In this document: positions 31,301 to 42,093 of the stretch, piece after piece
How positions within the stretch are numbered: the stretch's first letter is position 1
How the letters are laid out: each line of letters opens with the position of its first letter
Source of the DNA: Sphaerimonospora cavernae
GTDB taxonomy: Bacteria > Actinomycetota > Actinomycetes > Streptosporangiales > Streptosporangiaceae
DNA: 64,000 nt
Assembly (NCBI RefSeq): GCF_042435035.1
Contig: NZ_JBHMQT010000003.1
Location: forward strand, 1-64,000
Direction of reading: 5' to 3'
Position numbers and translations under genes: made by a program
The notes under the pieces: generated by a model
The model's database searches: none
What the model saw: only the letters and a program-made list of their open reading frames with translations
Told to the model about the DNA's origin: nothing

Positions 31301-32428
31301 TCAGGGCACCTGCCAGCCGCGCTCGCGCAGGCCTTCGGCGAGCGCCTCGGCCGCCTCCGGCTGGACGTACAGGTCCGCCGCGCCGAGCGGCAGCCCCGGC
31401 GCGTGCTCCAGCCGGATGTCCTCGATGTTGATCCCCGCCTGTCCGGCGGCCTGGACGAGCCGGGCCAGTTCGCCGGGACGGTCCCCGATGACCACCTGGA
31501 CGACCGCGTAGGTGCTCGCCGGGCCGCCGTGCTTGCCGGGGATCCGGCCGGTCCCGCGCACGCCACGCCGCAGCAGTTCGGTGACATCCGCGACGGCGGC
31601 ACCGTCGCCCGCGAGCGTACGCAGCGATCGCGCGACGTTCGCCAGGTCGGCGGCGACGGCCTCCAGCACCTCCGCGACGGGTACGGCGTTACCGGACAGG
31701 ATGCCGGTCCACAGCGCCGGGTCGCCGGCGGCGATCCGGGTGACGTCGCGTACGCCCTGACCGGACAGGCCGAGCGCCGTGTCGGACGCCTCGGCCAGCC
31801 GCGCCGCGACCGCCGCCGCCGTCACGTGCGGCGCGTGCGAGACCACCGCCACCGCCCGGTCGTGCTCGGCGGCGTCCACCCGTACGGCGTTGCCCCCGCA
31901 CAGGCCGATCAGTTCCAGGACCGCCGCCACCGCCGGGCCGGACGCCTCCGGCGTCGGGCAGAACGCCCAGGGGCGGCCGAGGAACAGGTCGGGCCGGGCC
32001 GCCGCCGGCCCCGACCGCTCCCGGCCTGCCAGCGGATGACCGGCGACGAACGTGGACAGGTCGCAGCCGAGTTGCGCCGCCTGCGCGATCAGGAGTTCCT
32101 TCACGCTGGCCACGTCCGTGTAGGCCCGGGCGGTCTCGCTCTTCTGCAGGTCGAGCAGCCACTGCGCGACGAACGGGGGCGGCACCGCGATGACCGCCAG
32201 GTCCACGGTCCGGTCGGCCCGCCAGTCCTCCCCCGCACCCAGTTCCCGCGCCAGCCGTACGGCTCCCGCGTCCCGATCGGCGAGGAACACCCGGACGCCG
32301 CGCTGACGCAGCGCGAGCGCGATCGAGGTGCCGATCAGTCCCGTGCCGACGATGACGGCGCTGCCGAGCGCGGTCGCGGCGCCCTCGGTGGAAGCGCCCT
32401 CGTCGGAAGCGCTCTCGGTGGGAGTCAT
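31301..32428 (-). CDS. tyrA: Prephenate dehydrogenase with ACT domain
   Basis: The 375-residue enzyme converts prephenate to 4-hydroxyphenylpyruvate with NAD for tyrosine synthesis. A Rossmann start SAVIVGTGLIGTSIALALRQRG is followed by TDVASVKELL, HPLAGRERSGPAAA with the catalytic His, and HAPHVTAAAV. A C-terminal ACT domain (about 300-375, TYAVVQVVIGDRPGELARLVQAAG) suggests feedback by an amino acid. The first 20 residues are acidic and probably disordered. The adjacent aroH supplies its substrate. Confidence 0.9.
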   Translation of the reverse strand: MTPTESASDEGASTEGAATALGSAVIVGTGLIGTSIALALRQRGVRVFLADRDAGAVRLARELGAGEDWRADRTVDLAVIAVPPPFVAQWLLDLQKSETARAYTDVASVKELLIAQAAQLGCDLSTFVAGHPLAGRERSGPAAARPDLFLGRPWAFCPTPEASGPAVAAVLELIGLCGGNAVRVDAAEHDRAVAVVSHAPHVTAAAVAARLAEASDTALGLSGQGVRDVTRIAAGDPALWTGILSGNAVPVAEVLEAVAADLANVARSLRTLAGDGAAVADVTELLRRGVRGTGRIPGKHGGPASTYAVVQVVIGDRPGELARLVQAAGQAGINIEDIRLEHAPGLPLGAADLYVQPEAAEALAEGLRERGWQVP

Positions 32429-32483
32429 CCTGCTCGTCCTGGTGGTCTCGTCCCTGACAGGATCTACCGCGCGGTGGCGGGGT

Positions 32484-32843
32484 CTACTGTGCGATGTCCA
32501 CGCGGAGCGCGACCGCGCCCCGCAGGTACACGTGCTGGATCTCCTGACGCGGCCGGTCGGTGGCGATGTGCGCCATCAGGCGGACCACACGCGGCAGCGC
32601 ACCGGGCACGTCGATCTCGGACGCGCACAGCAGCGGGACGTCGTGGAACCCCAGCTTCCGCGCGGCCAGCGCGGGGAACTCCGCGGTGAGATCGGGCGTC
32701 GCCGTGAAGATCACGCTGATGACGTCCTCGGTGGTGAGGTCGTTCCGCGCCATCACCTCGGTGACCAGTTCGGTCGTCCCCGCGATGATCGACTCCCGGT
32801 CGTCGCCGTCGACCTGGATGGCTCCACGAACCGCCCGCACCAT
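32484..32843 (-). CDS. aroH: Chorismate mutase, AroH type
   Basis: The 119-residue monofunctional enzyme of the AroH trimer fold converts chorismate to prephenate. VRAVRGAIQVDGDDRESIIAGT holds the active-site Arg of the first strand. VISVIFTATPDLTAEFPALAAR, DVPLLCASEIDVPGALPRVVR and a C-terminal HVYLRGAVALR follow, all diagnostic. It precedes tyrA by 55 bp, so the two steps to the tyrosine precursor are encoded together. Confidence 0.95.
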   Translation of the reverse strand: MVRAVRGAIQVDGDDRESIIAGTTELVTEVMARNDLTTEDVISVIFTATPDLTAEFPALAARKLGFHDVPLLCASEIDVPGALPRVVRLMAHIATDRPRQEIQHVYLRGAVALRVDIAQ

Positions 32844-32947
32844 CGTCGTTCCCCTCTCGCGCTCGCCGCCGTAGGGCCCAAGCCACCACCCAGTTCACGG
32901 GGCTTTATCCGTTATTGTCCCGCCCTGCGAACCGGTGCCCGGCAAGG

Positions 32948-34654
32948 CTACATGCCGACGGCGGAGTAGAGCTCGCCGACCTCCTGCACCGTCAGGGTGC
33001 GGAGCGTACCGGGCTTGAGCCGGCCCAGTTTGACCGGACCGAACTCGATGCGCGCCAGGTCGATCACCCGGTGGCCCACGGCCTCCAGCATGCGCCTGAC
33101 GATGTGCTTGCGCCCCTCGTGCAGGATGATCTCGACCAGCGCCTGCTGGCCGTGCTCCTGCACGATGCGGAACTCGTCGGCCCGGGCCAGCCCGTCGTCC
33201 AGCGCCACGCCCTCGCGTAGCGCCCGGTGCAGGTTGCGCGGCACCGGACCGGGCACCTTGGCCCAGTACTTCTTCGTCACGCCGTAACTGGGATGGGTCA
33301 GCCGATGCGCCAGCTCACCGTCGTTGGTGAACAGCAGCAGGCCCTCGGTCTCGGTGTCCAGCCGGCCCACGTGGAACAGCCGCGGAGCGAGGTCCTGCAC
33401 GTAGTCGTGCAGGCACGGGCGGCCCTCCGGGTCGTCCATCGTGCTCACGACGCCGATCGGCTTGTTGAGCGCGTAGTAGACCAGGTCCGGCGCGGTCGGC
33501 ACGCGCCTGCCGTCGACGTGGATGACCTGCCTGGCGGGATCGACCCGGGCGCCGAAGCGGCGCACCACCTGGCCGTCGACCGTCACGCGGCCGTCGCCGA
33601 TCATCTCCTCGCAGGCGCGCCTGCTGGCCACCCCGGCCTGGGCGAGGACCTTCTGCAGCCGCTCGCCGTCCGGCACCTCCGTGGTGTCGCGCTCGTCGGT
33701 GTAGTCCTCGTCGTAGAAGTCCGGGTCGCGCAGCGGCTGCCGAGAGGTCTTGAACGGGTTCTCCTCCCGGCTCGCCCTGCTCTCCCGGGGCGCTCCCCCG
33801 CGACTCTCTCCCGACCGGGGCCGGGAGGCCGCACCGCCGCGGTCGGACCTGTCGTGGCCGAAGCGCGCGCGCAATCCGCCCCGTTCGGCACTCCCGCCGC
33901 CGATGGTCCGCACGTCGTCACGCGGCCGGGTGCCACCCCTGGCGGCGCGGAACGGGGCACGTCCGGGCTGACGGTCCTCACGGGGACGGTCCTCACGCCT
34001 GCGGTCCTCAGGCCGGCGGTCGGCCCGCTCACCCCGATAGGGGCGATCGTCCCGAAAACCACGTTCGGAACGCCTGCCGCCGAAGTCCCGGCCGCCCTCG
34101 AAGCCCCGGTCTCTGCCAGCGGCCCGGTCTCTGCCAGCGGCCCGGTCCCTGTCGAAACCGCGGTCCCTACCAGCGGCGGACCGGTCCCTGTCGAAGCCCC
34201 GTCCGCCACCAGAGGCCCGGTCCCTACCCGGGGTCCGGTCGTCACGGTACGCCTGCGCCCGGTCACGACCGCCGGGACGCTCCCGGTCCCGGTCCCGGTC
34301 TCCGTAACGGCCTCCCTCGCCGGAGGGCCTGCCGTACCTGCCGCGCGAGCCGCCGCGGTCGTCCCGATATCCCCCGCCGTCCCGCCGGTCCCGGTGATCT
34401 CCATCGTCCCGACGGCCCCGGTAGCCCCCGGCGGCACGGCTGTCACGGGCGTCTCGGCCGGTCCGGTCTCGATCCGTACGGTCTCGATCCGTACGGTCAC
34501 CGCGGAAGGGCTTGCGGTCGGCGTCACGGGAGCGGTCGCCGCCTCTGAAGCCGCCGCCTCCCCTGCCCTCGTTTCTGGGACCCATGCCCCGCTGACCGGT
34601 GCTCCGGCTCCGACCGCGTCCCTCACCGGACGGGGTACCACGCCTGCTGTTCAC
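32948..34654 (-). CDS. Pseudouridine synthase, RluB/RsuA family, with long Arg/Gly/Asp-rich N-terminus
   Basis: The C-terminal 240 residues are the enzyme: an S4 domain (GERLQKVLAQAGVASRRACEEMIGDGRVTVDG), then YALNKPIGVVSTMDDPEGRPC, the catalytic HVGRLDTETEGLLLFTNDG, and LHEGRKHIVRRMLEAVGH. It isomerises a uridine in 23S or 16S rRNA. The first 310 or so residues are low complexity with repeats such as DRDRTDRDRTGRD and AAGRDRAAGRDRG; they look disordered and RNA-binding. Its ATG overlaps the scpB stop by 4 bp. The exact target uridine is not visible. Confidence 0.9.
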   Translation of the reverse strand: MNSRRGTPSGEGRGRSRSTGQRGMGPRNEGRGGGGFRGGDRSRDADRKPFRGDRTDRDRTDRDRTGRDARDSRAAGGYRGRRDDGDHRDRRDGGGYRDDRGGSRGRYGRPSGEGGRYGDRDRDRERPGGRDRAQAYRDDRTPGRDRASGGGRGFDRDRSAAGRDRGFDRDRAAGRDRAAGRDRGFEGGRDFGGRRSERGFRDDRPYRGERADRRPEDRRREDRPREDRQPGRAPFRAARGGTRPRDDVRTIGGGSAERGGLRARFGHDRSDRGGAASRPRSGESRGGAPRESRASREENPFKTSRQPLRDPDFYDEDYTDERDTTEVPDGERLQKVLAQAGVASRRACEEMIGDGRVTVDGQVVRRFGARVDPARQVIHVDGRRVPTAPDLVYYALNKPIGVVSTMDDPEGRPCLHDYVQDLAPRLFHVGRLDTETEGLLLFTNDGELAHRLTHPSYGVTKKYWAKVPGPVPRNLHRALREGVALDDGLARADEFRIVQEHGQQALVEIILHEGRKHIVRRMLEAVGHRVIDLARIEFGPVKLGRLKPGTLRTLTVQEVGELYSAVGM

Positions 34655-35238
34655 TGCTTCTCCTCAAAGATTTCCACGTCGTCCGGGAGAAATGGGGCGA
34701 GCTCGGGAAGCTCGTCGAGGCTACGCAACCCCAGCCTCTCCAGGAAGTAACTCGTCGTCCGGTAGAGCACAGCCTGGCTCTCCGGGTCGGTTCCGGCCTC
34801 CTCGACCAGGCCTCGTGCGGTGAGCGTCCGTATGACGCCGTCGCTGTTCACACCACGGATCGCCGCCACCCGGGCCCGGCTGACCGGCTGCCGGTAGGCG
34901 ACCACGGCGAGGGTCTCCAGCGCCGCCTGTGTCAGCCGCGCAGTCTGGCCGTCCCTGACGAAACGCTCCACGAGCGGGGCACACTCCGCCCGGGTGTAGA
35001 AACGCCAGCCTCCGGCCACCTCCCGAAGGTCGAAACCACGTCCGGCCGCGATGTATTCCTCGGACAGATCACGCAGGGCGGCGCCGATCTCAATCGTCGG
35101 CCGCTCCAGGACCTGAGCGAGGGTCACCTCGGCGACCGGCTCGTCGACCACCATCAGGATCGCCTCCAGCGCCGGTCTGAGGTCCGGCAGGGCCTGCTGC
35201 GGGATCCCGGCTGCCTCGGCTGCCTCGCTGCGTTCCAT
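34651..35238 (-). CDS. scpB: Segregation and condensation protein B
   Basis: The 195-residue protein has two winged-helix domains: LRPALEAILMVVDEPV, then RLTQAALETLAVVAYRQPVSRARVAAIRGVNSDGVIRTL and LYRTTSYFLERLGLRSLDELP, the hallmark ScpB motifs. It dimerises and binds ScpA within the SMC condensin. It lies 12 bp after scpA and overlaps the pseudouridine synthase start, giving a tight operon. Confidence 0.95.
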   Translation of the reverse strand: MERSEAAEAAGIPQQALPDLRPALEAILMVVDEPVAEVTLAQVLERPTIEIGAALRDLSEEYIAAGRGFDLREVAGGWRFYTRAECAPLVERFVRDGQTARLTQAALETLAVVAYRQPVSRARVAAIRGVNSDGVIRTLTARGLVEEAGTDPESQAVLYRTTSYFLERLGLRSLDELPELAPFLPDDVEIFEEKQ

Positions 35239-35250
35239 GGGCCCCTCTCG

Positions 35251-36093
35251 CTATTCGGCGTCGCCGTCACCGCGTGACGCGTCGTAGTCGTCTCCGACCA
35301 GCACATCGCCGTCCGCGGCGCCGGTCCACGTGACGTACAGCTCGCCGAGCGGCTCGACCTGCTCGAAGGAGACGGCGGCCTCCCGGAACAGCTCCAGGAC
35401 GGCCAGGAACCGGGCGACGATCTCGAAGGTGCCCCCGCAGTCGGCGGTCAGCGCCCGGAAGGTCGCCCTTCCGACCCGCCGCAACCGCTCGACAAGAATA
35501 GCGGCATGTTCGCGGACGCTGGCGAGCGGTTGATAGATGTGGGAGACCGAGACGGTCGGCGGGGCCTTCGGCGTGAACGCCTTCGCGGCGATCTTCGCGA
35601 GCTGCTCCGGCCCGATGCCGAGGACGAGCTCCGGCAGCAGGTCGGCGAACCGCTTCTCCATGGGCGCCGACCGGGGAAAGCGCAGGGCCTCCTCCGCCAG
35701 CCGCCCGGTGAAGATCTTCGCGACCTCCTTGTAGGCCCGGTACTGCAGGAGCCGCGCGAAGAGCAGGTCGCGGGCTTCCAGCAGAGCCAGGTCCTCCTCG
35801 TCCTCGACTTCGCCGGTGGGCAGCAGGCGGGCAGCCTTCAGGTCCAGCAGGGTCGCGGCGACCAGCAGGAAGTGGCTCGTCTGGTCGAGGTCCCACTCGG
35901 GTCCGCGAGAACGGATGTACGCGATGAACTCGTCGGTGACCTGATGCAGGGAGACCTCGGTGATGTCCAGCTTGTGTTTGGAGATCAACCCGAGCAGCAG
36001 ATCGAACGGGCCCTCGAAGACATCCAGATGCACCTGGAACCCGGCCTGGTCTTGGGTCTCGGGCCCGGACACCTGCTCCGTCACGCCTCCCAT
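35251..36093 (-). CDS. scpA: Segregation and condensation protein A
   Basis: The 280-residue kleisin bridges the two SMC heads. FQVHLDVFEGPFDLLLGLISKHKLDITEVSL is the N-terminal SMC-binding helix region, followed by FLLVAATLLDLKAARLLPTGEVEDEEDL. The C-terminal winged helix binds the second head. The N-terminal EQVSGPETQDQAG is short and disordered. It lies 32 bp after the parA-like gene. Confidence 0.95.
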   Translation of the reverse strand: MGGVTEQVSGPETQDQAGFQVHLDVFEGPFDLLLGLISKHKLDITEVSLHQVTDEFIAYIRSRGPEWDLDQTSHFLLVAATLLDLKAARLLPTGEVEDEEDLALLEARDLLFARLLQYRAYKEVAKIFTGRLAEEALRFPRSAPMEKRFADLLPELVLGIGPEQLAKIAAKAFTPKAPPTVSVSHIYQPLASVREHAAILVERLRRVGRATFRALTADCGGTFEIVARFLAVLELFREAAVSFEQVEPLGELYVTWTGAADGDVLVGDDYDASRGDGDAE

Positions 36094-36125
36094 TGTCGCC
36101 CAGTCCCCAGGAGTGAATTACGAGA

Positions 36126-37025
<900 letters not shown>

Positions 37026-37107
37026 CTTGTCCTCCCTGACGGCCTCGAACCTGATCGAATCTAAAGGGTCGGCAACGATGCGGCAAGGCGGCGCGCCCAA
37101 GGCGCTC

Positions 37108-38052
37108 TCAGTTCAGCGCGCGGGGATGGGCCGCCGCGTAGACCTCCCGGAGCCTGTCGACCGTCACCAGCGTGTACACCTGCGTGGTGGTCACCGAGGC
37201 GTGACCGAGCAGTTCCTGGACAACCCTAACGTCCGCGCCGCCATCGAGGAGGTGGGTTGCGAACGAATGTCGCAACATGTGTGGAGAAACACCGGAAAGT
37301 CCGGCCCGCTCCGCCGCGGCCTGGAGCACCTCCCAGGCTCCCTGCCGGGTCAGCCGGCCGCCTCGCGCGTTGAGGAACAGCGCGGGTGTCCCCCGGCCGT
37401 GCGCCGCGATCGAGGGCCGCGCCCTGACCAGGTATGCGTCGAGCGCCCGGCGGGCGTACCGGCCCAGCGGCACGATCCTCATCCGCCCGCCCTTGCCGCG
37501 CAGCCGCACCTGATCCTCTCCAGGGTCCTGTTCCGAGTCCTGTCCGGGATCGTGTCCGGGATCGCGGGACACGTCGTCGACGGCGAGCCCGACGGCCTCG
37601 GAGATCCGGGCGCCCGTGCCGTACAGGACCTCCAGGAGCGCGCGGTTGCGCAGGGCCAGCGGCGAGTCCTCGGGACCGCACGCGGCCAGGAGCCGCTCGA
37701 CGTCGGCGACGCTGATCGCCTTGGGCAGGCGCCGCATCTGGCGCGGCGGGTGGACGTCGTGCGCGGGGTCGTGACCGGAGACGCCCTCGCGGAGCGCGAA
37801 CCGGTGCAGCCCGCGCACCGCGGACACGGCGCGGGCGGCCGAGCTGGCCACCAGCGCCGGGTGATGGTCGTCCCCCTCGCGCAGCGCGGCGAGGAACGCC
37901 ACCACGTCCCCCTCCGCGACGTCCGCCAGCGTGGCGAGGCCCCGTGCCTCCAGATGCTCGACATAGCGGCGCAGGTCGCGCCGGTAGGACGCGAGCGTGT
38001 TGGCAGACAGCCCCCGCTCCACCGCCAGATGGGCGAGATAGCTGGACAGCAC
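37108..38052 (-). CDS. xerD: Tyrosine recombinase XerD with an Asp/Pro/Gly insertion
   Basis: The 314-residue recombinase resolves chromosome dimers at dif. Core-binding domain: SSYLAHLAVERGLSANTLASYRRDLRR. Catalytic residues are seen in TGARISEAVGL (Arg), RLRGKGGRMRIVPLG (Lys), SPHMLRHSFATHLL (His, Arg), LLGHASVTTTQVYT (His, Tyr). An insertion SRDPGHDPGQDSEQDPGED sits before the RGKGG strand. It is probably a surface loop grown from a short DNA repeat. The GTG start lacks a strong ribosome binding site; an upstream stop in frame excludes a longer protein. Confidence 0.9.
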   Translation of the reverse strand: MLSSYLAHLAVERGLSANTLASYRRDLRRYVEHLEARGLATLADVAEGDVVAFLAALREGDDHHPALVASSAARAVSAVRGLHRFALREGVSGHDPAHDVHPPRQMRRLPKAISVADVERLLAACGPEDSPLALRNRALLEVLYGTGARISEAVGLAVDDVSRDPGHDPGQDSEQDPGEDQVRLRGKGGRMRIVPLGRYARRALDAYLVRARPSIAAHGRGTPALFLNARGGRLTRQGAWEVLQAAAERAGLSGVSPHMLRHSFATHLLDGGADVRVVQELLGHASVTTTQVYTLVTVDRLREVYAAAHPRALN

Positions 38053-38087
38053 CGCCTCGGGCTCGCTCAGGACGTCCCCCTACGGAC

Positions 38088-38752
38088 TCATGCCTCCGGC
38101 GCGTCGGCGGGACGGAGTCCCATGAATCCGTCGGCGGAAGCTGCGTATGCGGCGAGGATACCGGCGACCGCCGGAGAATTGTGGATCATTCCGGTCAGCA
38201 CTCTGTCGACCGCCTCAGCCATCGGGATCCACACCACCGGCATGTCGATCTCCTCGTTCCGGCGGACGTAGGAGTCCTCCTCCTCGGGGATCGGCGCCAC
38301 GTCGCGGGCCAGGAAGATCCGGATGCGCTCGTCGGTCATGCCGGGCGAGGTGTAGACGTCGACCAGCGTGTCCCAGGTGCGGGCACGGTAGCGCGCCTCC
38401 TCGGCCAGCTCGCGCGCCGCGCAGGCCACCAGCGGCTCGCCGGGCACGTCGCGGAGGCCGGCCGGCAGCTCCCACAGCAGGCGCCGCATCGGATGCCGGT
38501 ACTGGCGGATCAGCAGCACGCGGCCGGAGTCGTCGAGGGCGACCACCGCGACCGAGCCGGGGTGCACGGCATAGTCGCGGTCCGCCGTCCCGCCGTCCGG
38601 CATCACCACGGTGTCGGTGCGCACGGAGATGACCCGCCCGCTGAACCGCTCCGCGGCGGCCACGACCTCCCACGACTCCTCGACGTCCCGCACCTGCGGA
38701 GGAACGTCCGTGGACGGCCCGTTCGAGGACGACGCCTTCATTTGGTGCGCCT

Positions 38753-38756
<4 letters not shown>
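38088..38756 (-). CDS. NUDIX hydrolase (ADP-ribose pyrophosphatase-like)
   Basis: The GTG start overlaps the pyrG stop (GTGA). The 222-residue protein has the ADPRase pattern LIRQYRHPMRRLLWELPAGLRDVPGEP and a Nudix box ending RELAEEARYRA. The final Gly of the box is Arg here and the first part has one extra residue, the latter common in this subfamily. It would hydrolyse ADP-ribose or related sugars to AMP. A disordered N-terminus of about 20 residues precedes the fold. Confidence 0.85.
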
Positions 38757-40510
<1,754 letters not shown>

Positions 40511-40666
40511 GAATGGCTCCCGTGGTCGTCGTCTATCCCGGCCGCCCAGTCGGCGACCGCGATGCCCACGGGCTCTCAGAATATCAAACGCTTCCCGTTA
40601 TCCGCCCCCCTACGTGCGCGAACCCGCTATAGCCGGTAAGTCGACCAACGGGTAACTTGTCCCGGT

Positions 40667-41398
40667 ATGTCGATCGTGAAGCGTGCCGTCGGCCGACTGG
40701 TCCACCGCGGCTGGTCCTACGTGCGCGAAGCGGCCGCGCTCACCCCCGGCGCCATGGGCGGCTACCGGTTCCGCCGCCTCGGCGACGGGGCATGCATCGC
40801 CTTCCCCACCGGCGCCATCTTCGGTGAGGCGTGGGTCGAGATCGGCGACCACACGCTCATCGGCGAGCGCGTCTCCATCTCCGCCGGCATGGGCCCGGGG
40901 GTGGACCTCGGTCCCGGCTCGATCGTGCGGATCGGCCGCGGCTGTTCCATCGGCAGGGGCAGCCACATCGTCGGCCACCAGTCCATCGACATCGGCGACG
41001 ACGTCTTCACCGGCCCCTACGTCTACATCACCGACCAGAACCACGTGTACGACGACCCGGAGGCGCCCATCGGGCGGCAGTGGCCGCGCAACAAGCCCGT
41101 CGTCATCGGGCCGGGTTCCTGGCTCGGCACGGGAGCGATCATCCTGCCGGGCACCCGGATCGGCCGGCAGTCGGTCGTCGCCGGCGGCGCGGTCGTGCGG
41201 GGCGAGTTCCCCGACCACTCGGTGATCGCCGGGGTGCCCGCCAGGATCGTACGGCGGCACTCCCCCGACCTCGGCTGGCACAGCCCCTCGTCCGCCACCC
41301 GTTCCCGGCTGAGCACTCCCCACCTGCCCCCGGTCGCCCTACCACCGGAATCCGTCCACCCCGGCTACGCTGGGTGGCAGGATGGTCATGTCGAGTGA
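40667..41398 (+). CDS. Hexapeptide-repeat acyltransferase
   Basis: The 243-residue protein has left-handed beta-helix hexads: AWVEIGDHTLIGERVSISAG, IVRIGRGCSIGRGSHIVGH and QSIDIGDDVFTGPYVYITDQNH. The acetyl-transfer loop then runs PVVIGPGSWLGTGAIILPGTRIGRQSVVAGGAVVRGEFPDHSVIAGVPARIV. It would acetylate a sugar or another small acceptor with an acyl-CoA. The last 40 residues are disordered. It diverges from pyrG over 156 bp. Confidence 0.85.
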   Translation: MSIVKRAVGRLVHRGWSYVREAAALTPGAMGGYRFRRLGDGACIAFPTGAIFGEAWVEIGDHTLIGERVSISAGMGPGVDLGPGSIVRIGRGCSIGRGSHIVGHQSIDIGDDVFTGPYVYITDQNHVYDDPEAPIGRQWPRNKPVVIGPGSWLGTGAIILPGTRIGRQSVVAGGAVVRGEFPDHSVIAGVPARIVRRHSPDLGWHSPSSATRSRLSTPHLPPVALPPESVHPGYAGWQDGHVE

Positions 41399-41428
41399 TC
41401 CGGCGAGGTAAGAGAGGATGGACAGCGG

Positions 41429-42028
41429 ATGACCACGGCTTTCCCCGATTGGTTCTACCCCGGCCCACCCGGCGGATGGACCGCCGAGATGCTCGATCAT
41501 CTTCCCCCCGACGCGCCCCGGCACGTCGAACTGATCGATGGGTCTCTAATCATGATGTCTCCCCAGACCGCCTTCCACATGCTCATGCTCAGGCTCCTGG
41601 AGCGGGAGCTCACACCTCCTCCGGATCTGTGCGTCGCCCGCGAGATGAGTGTCACACTGGGACTACGGCAGCGCCCCGAACCCGACATCATGCTGGTGAA
41701 AAGCATGGCGCTGACCGACCTCAAGACGACATCGTTCAAACCGGAGGACGTTCACCTCGTCGTCGAGGTGGTGTCCGCCGATTCGGTGGAGCGGGACCGG
41801 ACCACCAAGCCGATCAAATACTCCAACGCCGGCATCAGGTATATGTGGCGGATCGAGCTCGAGGATCAGGAGCCGGTTGTCTACACGTTCGAGCTGGAGC
41901 CGAGTGTGAAGGCGTACGTCCCGACGGGCATCCATCGCAAGCGGCTCAAAACCCATATCGGTTTCGACGTGGACATCGACCTGAGCCTGGGCTGGCCAAC
42001 CACGGAAGCTCGTTCGTCGGCTGAATAA
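41429..42028 (+). CDS. Uma2-family (DUF820) restriction-endonuclease-fold protein
   Basis: The 199-residue protein shows the Uma2 pattern: HVELIDGSLIMMSPQTAFHMLMLRLLERE, then PEPDIMLVK, DVHLVVEVVSADSVERDRTTKPIKYSNAGIRYMWRIELE. The PDIM and VVEVVS..S..D...K..KY parts carry the PD-(D/E)XK-type acidic and Lys residues. Such proteins are abundant in actinomycetes and cyanobacteria, often in paralogous groups, with no settled function. It stands 30 bp after the acyltransferase but probably has its own role. Confidence 0.85.
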   Translation: MTTAFPDWFYPGPPGGWTAEMLDHLPPDAPRHVELIDGSLIMMSPQTAFHMLMLRLLERELTPPPDLCVAREMSVTLGLRQRPEPDIMLVKSMALTDLKTTSFKPEDVHLVVEVVSADSVERDRTTKPIKYSNAGIRYMWRIELEDQEPVVYTFELEPSVKAYVPTGIHRKRLKTHIGFDVDIDLSLGWPTTEARSSAE

Positions 42029-42035
42029 GCCCAGT

Positions 42036-42083
42036 ATGAGCACCGTCAGTGATCACAGCAGGTGTCACCGTGGCGGTGCTCAT
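42036..42083. terminator. Hairpin between convergent Uma2 and uvrB genes
   Basis: The arms atgagcaccg (42036-42045) and cggtgctcat (42074-42083) pair perfectly over 10 bp, with a further gtga/tcac pair inside. It serves as terminator for both converging genes. Confidence 0.65.
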
Positions 42084-42093
42084 CTCGTAGCGG

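Noticed and set aside
33227..34750. 507-codon plus-strand frame opposite the pseudouridine synthase
   Set aside because: Its Pro/Val/Ala/Thr repeats are the complement of the Arg/Gly/Asp-rich tail; the minus-strand frame contains S4 and catalytic motifs.
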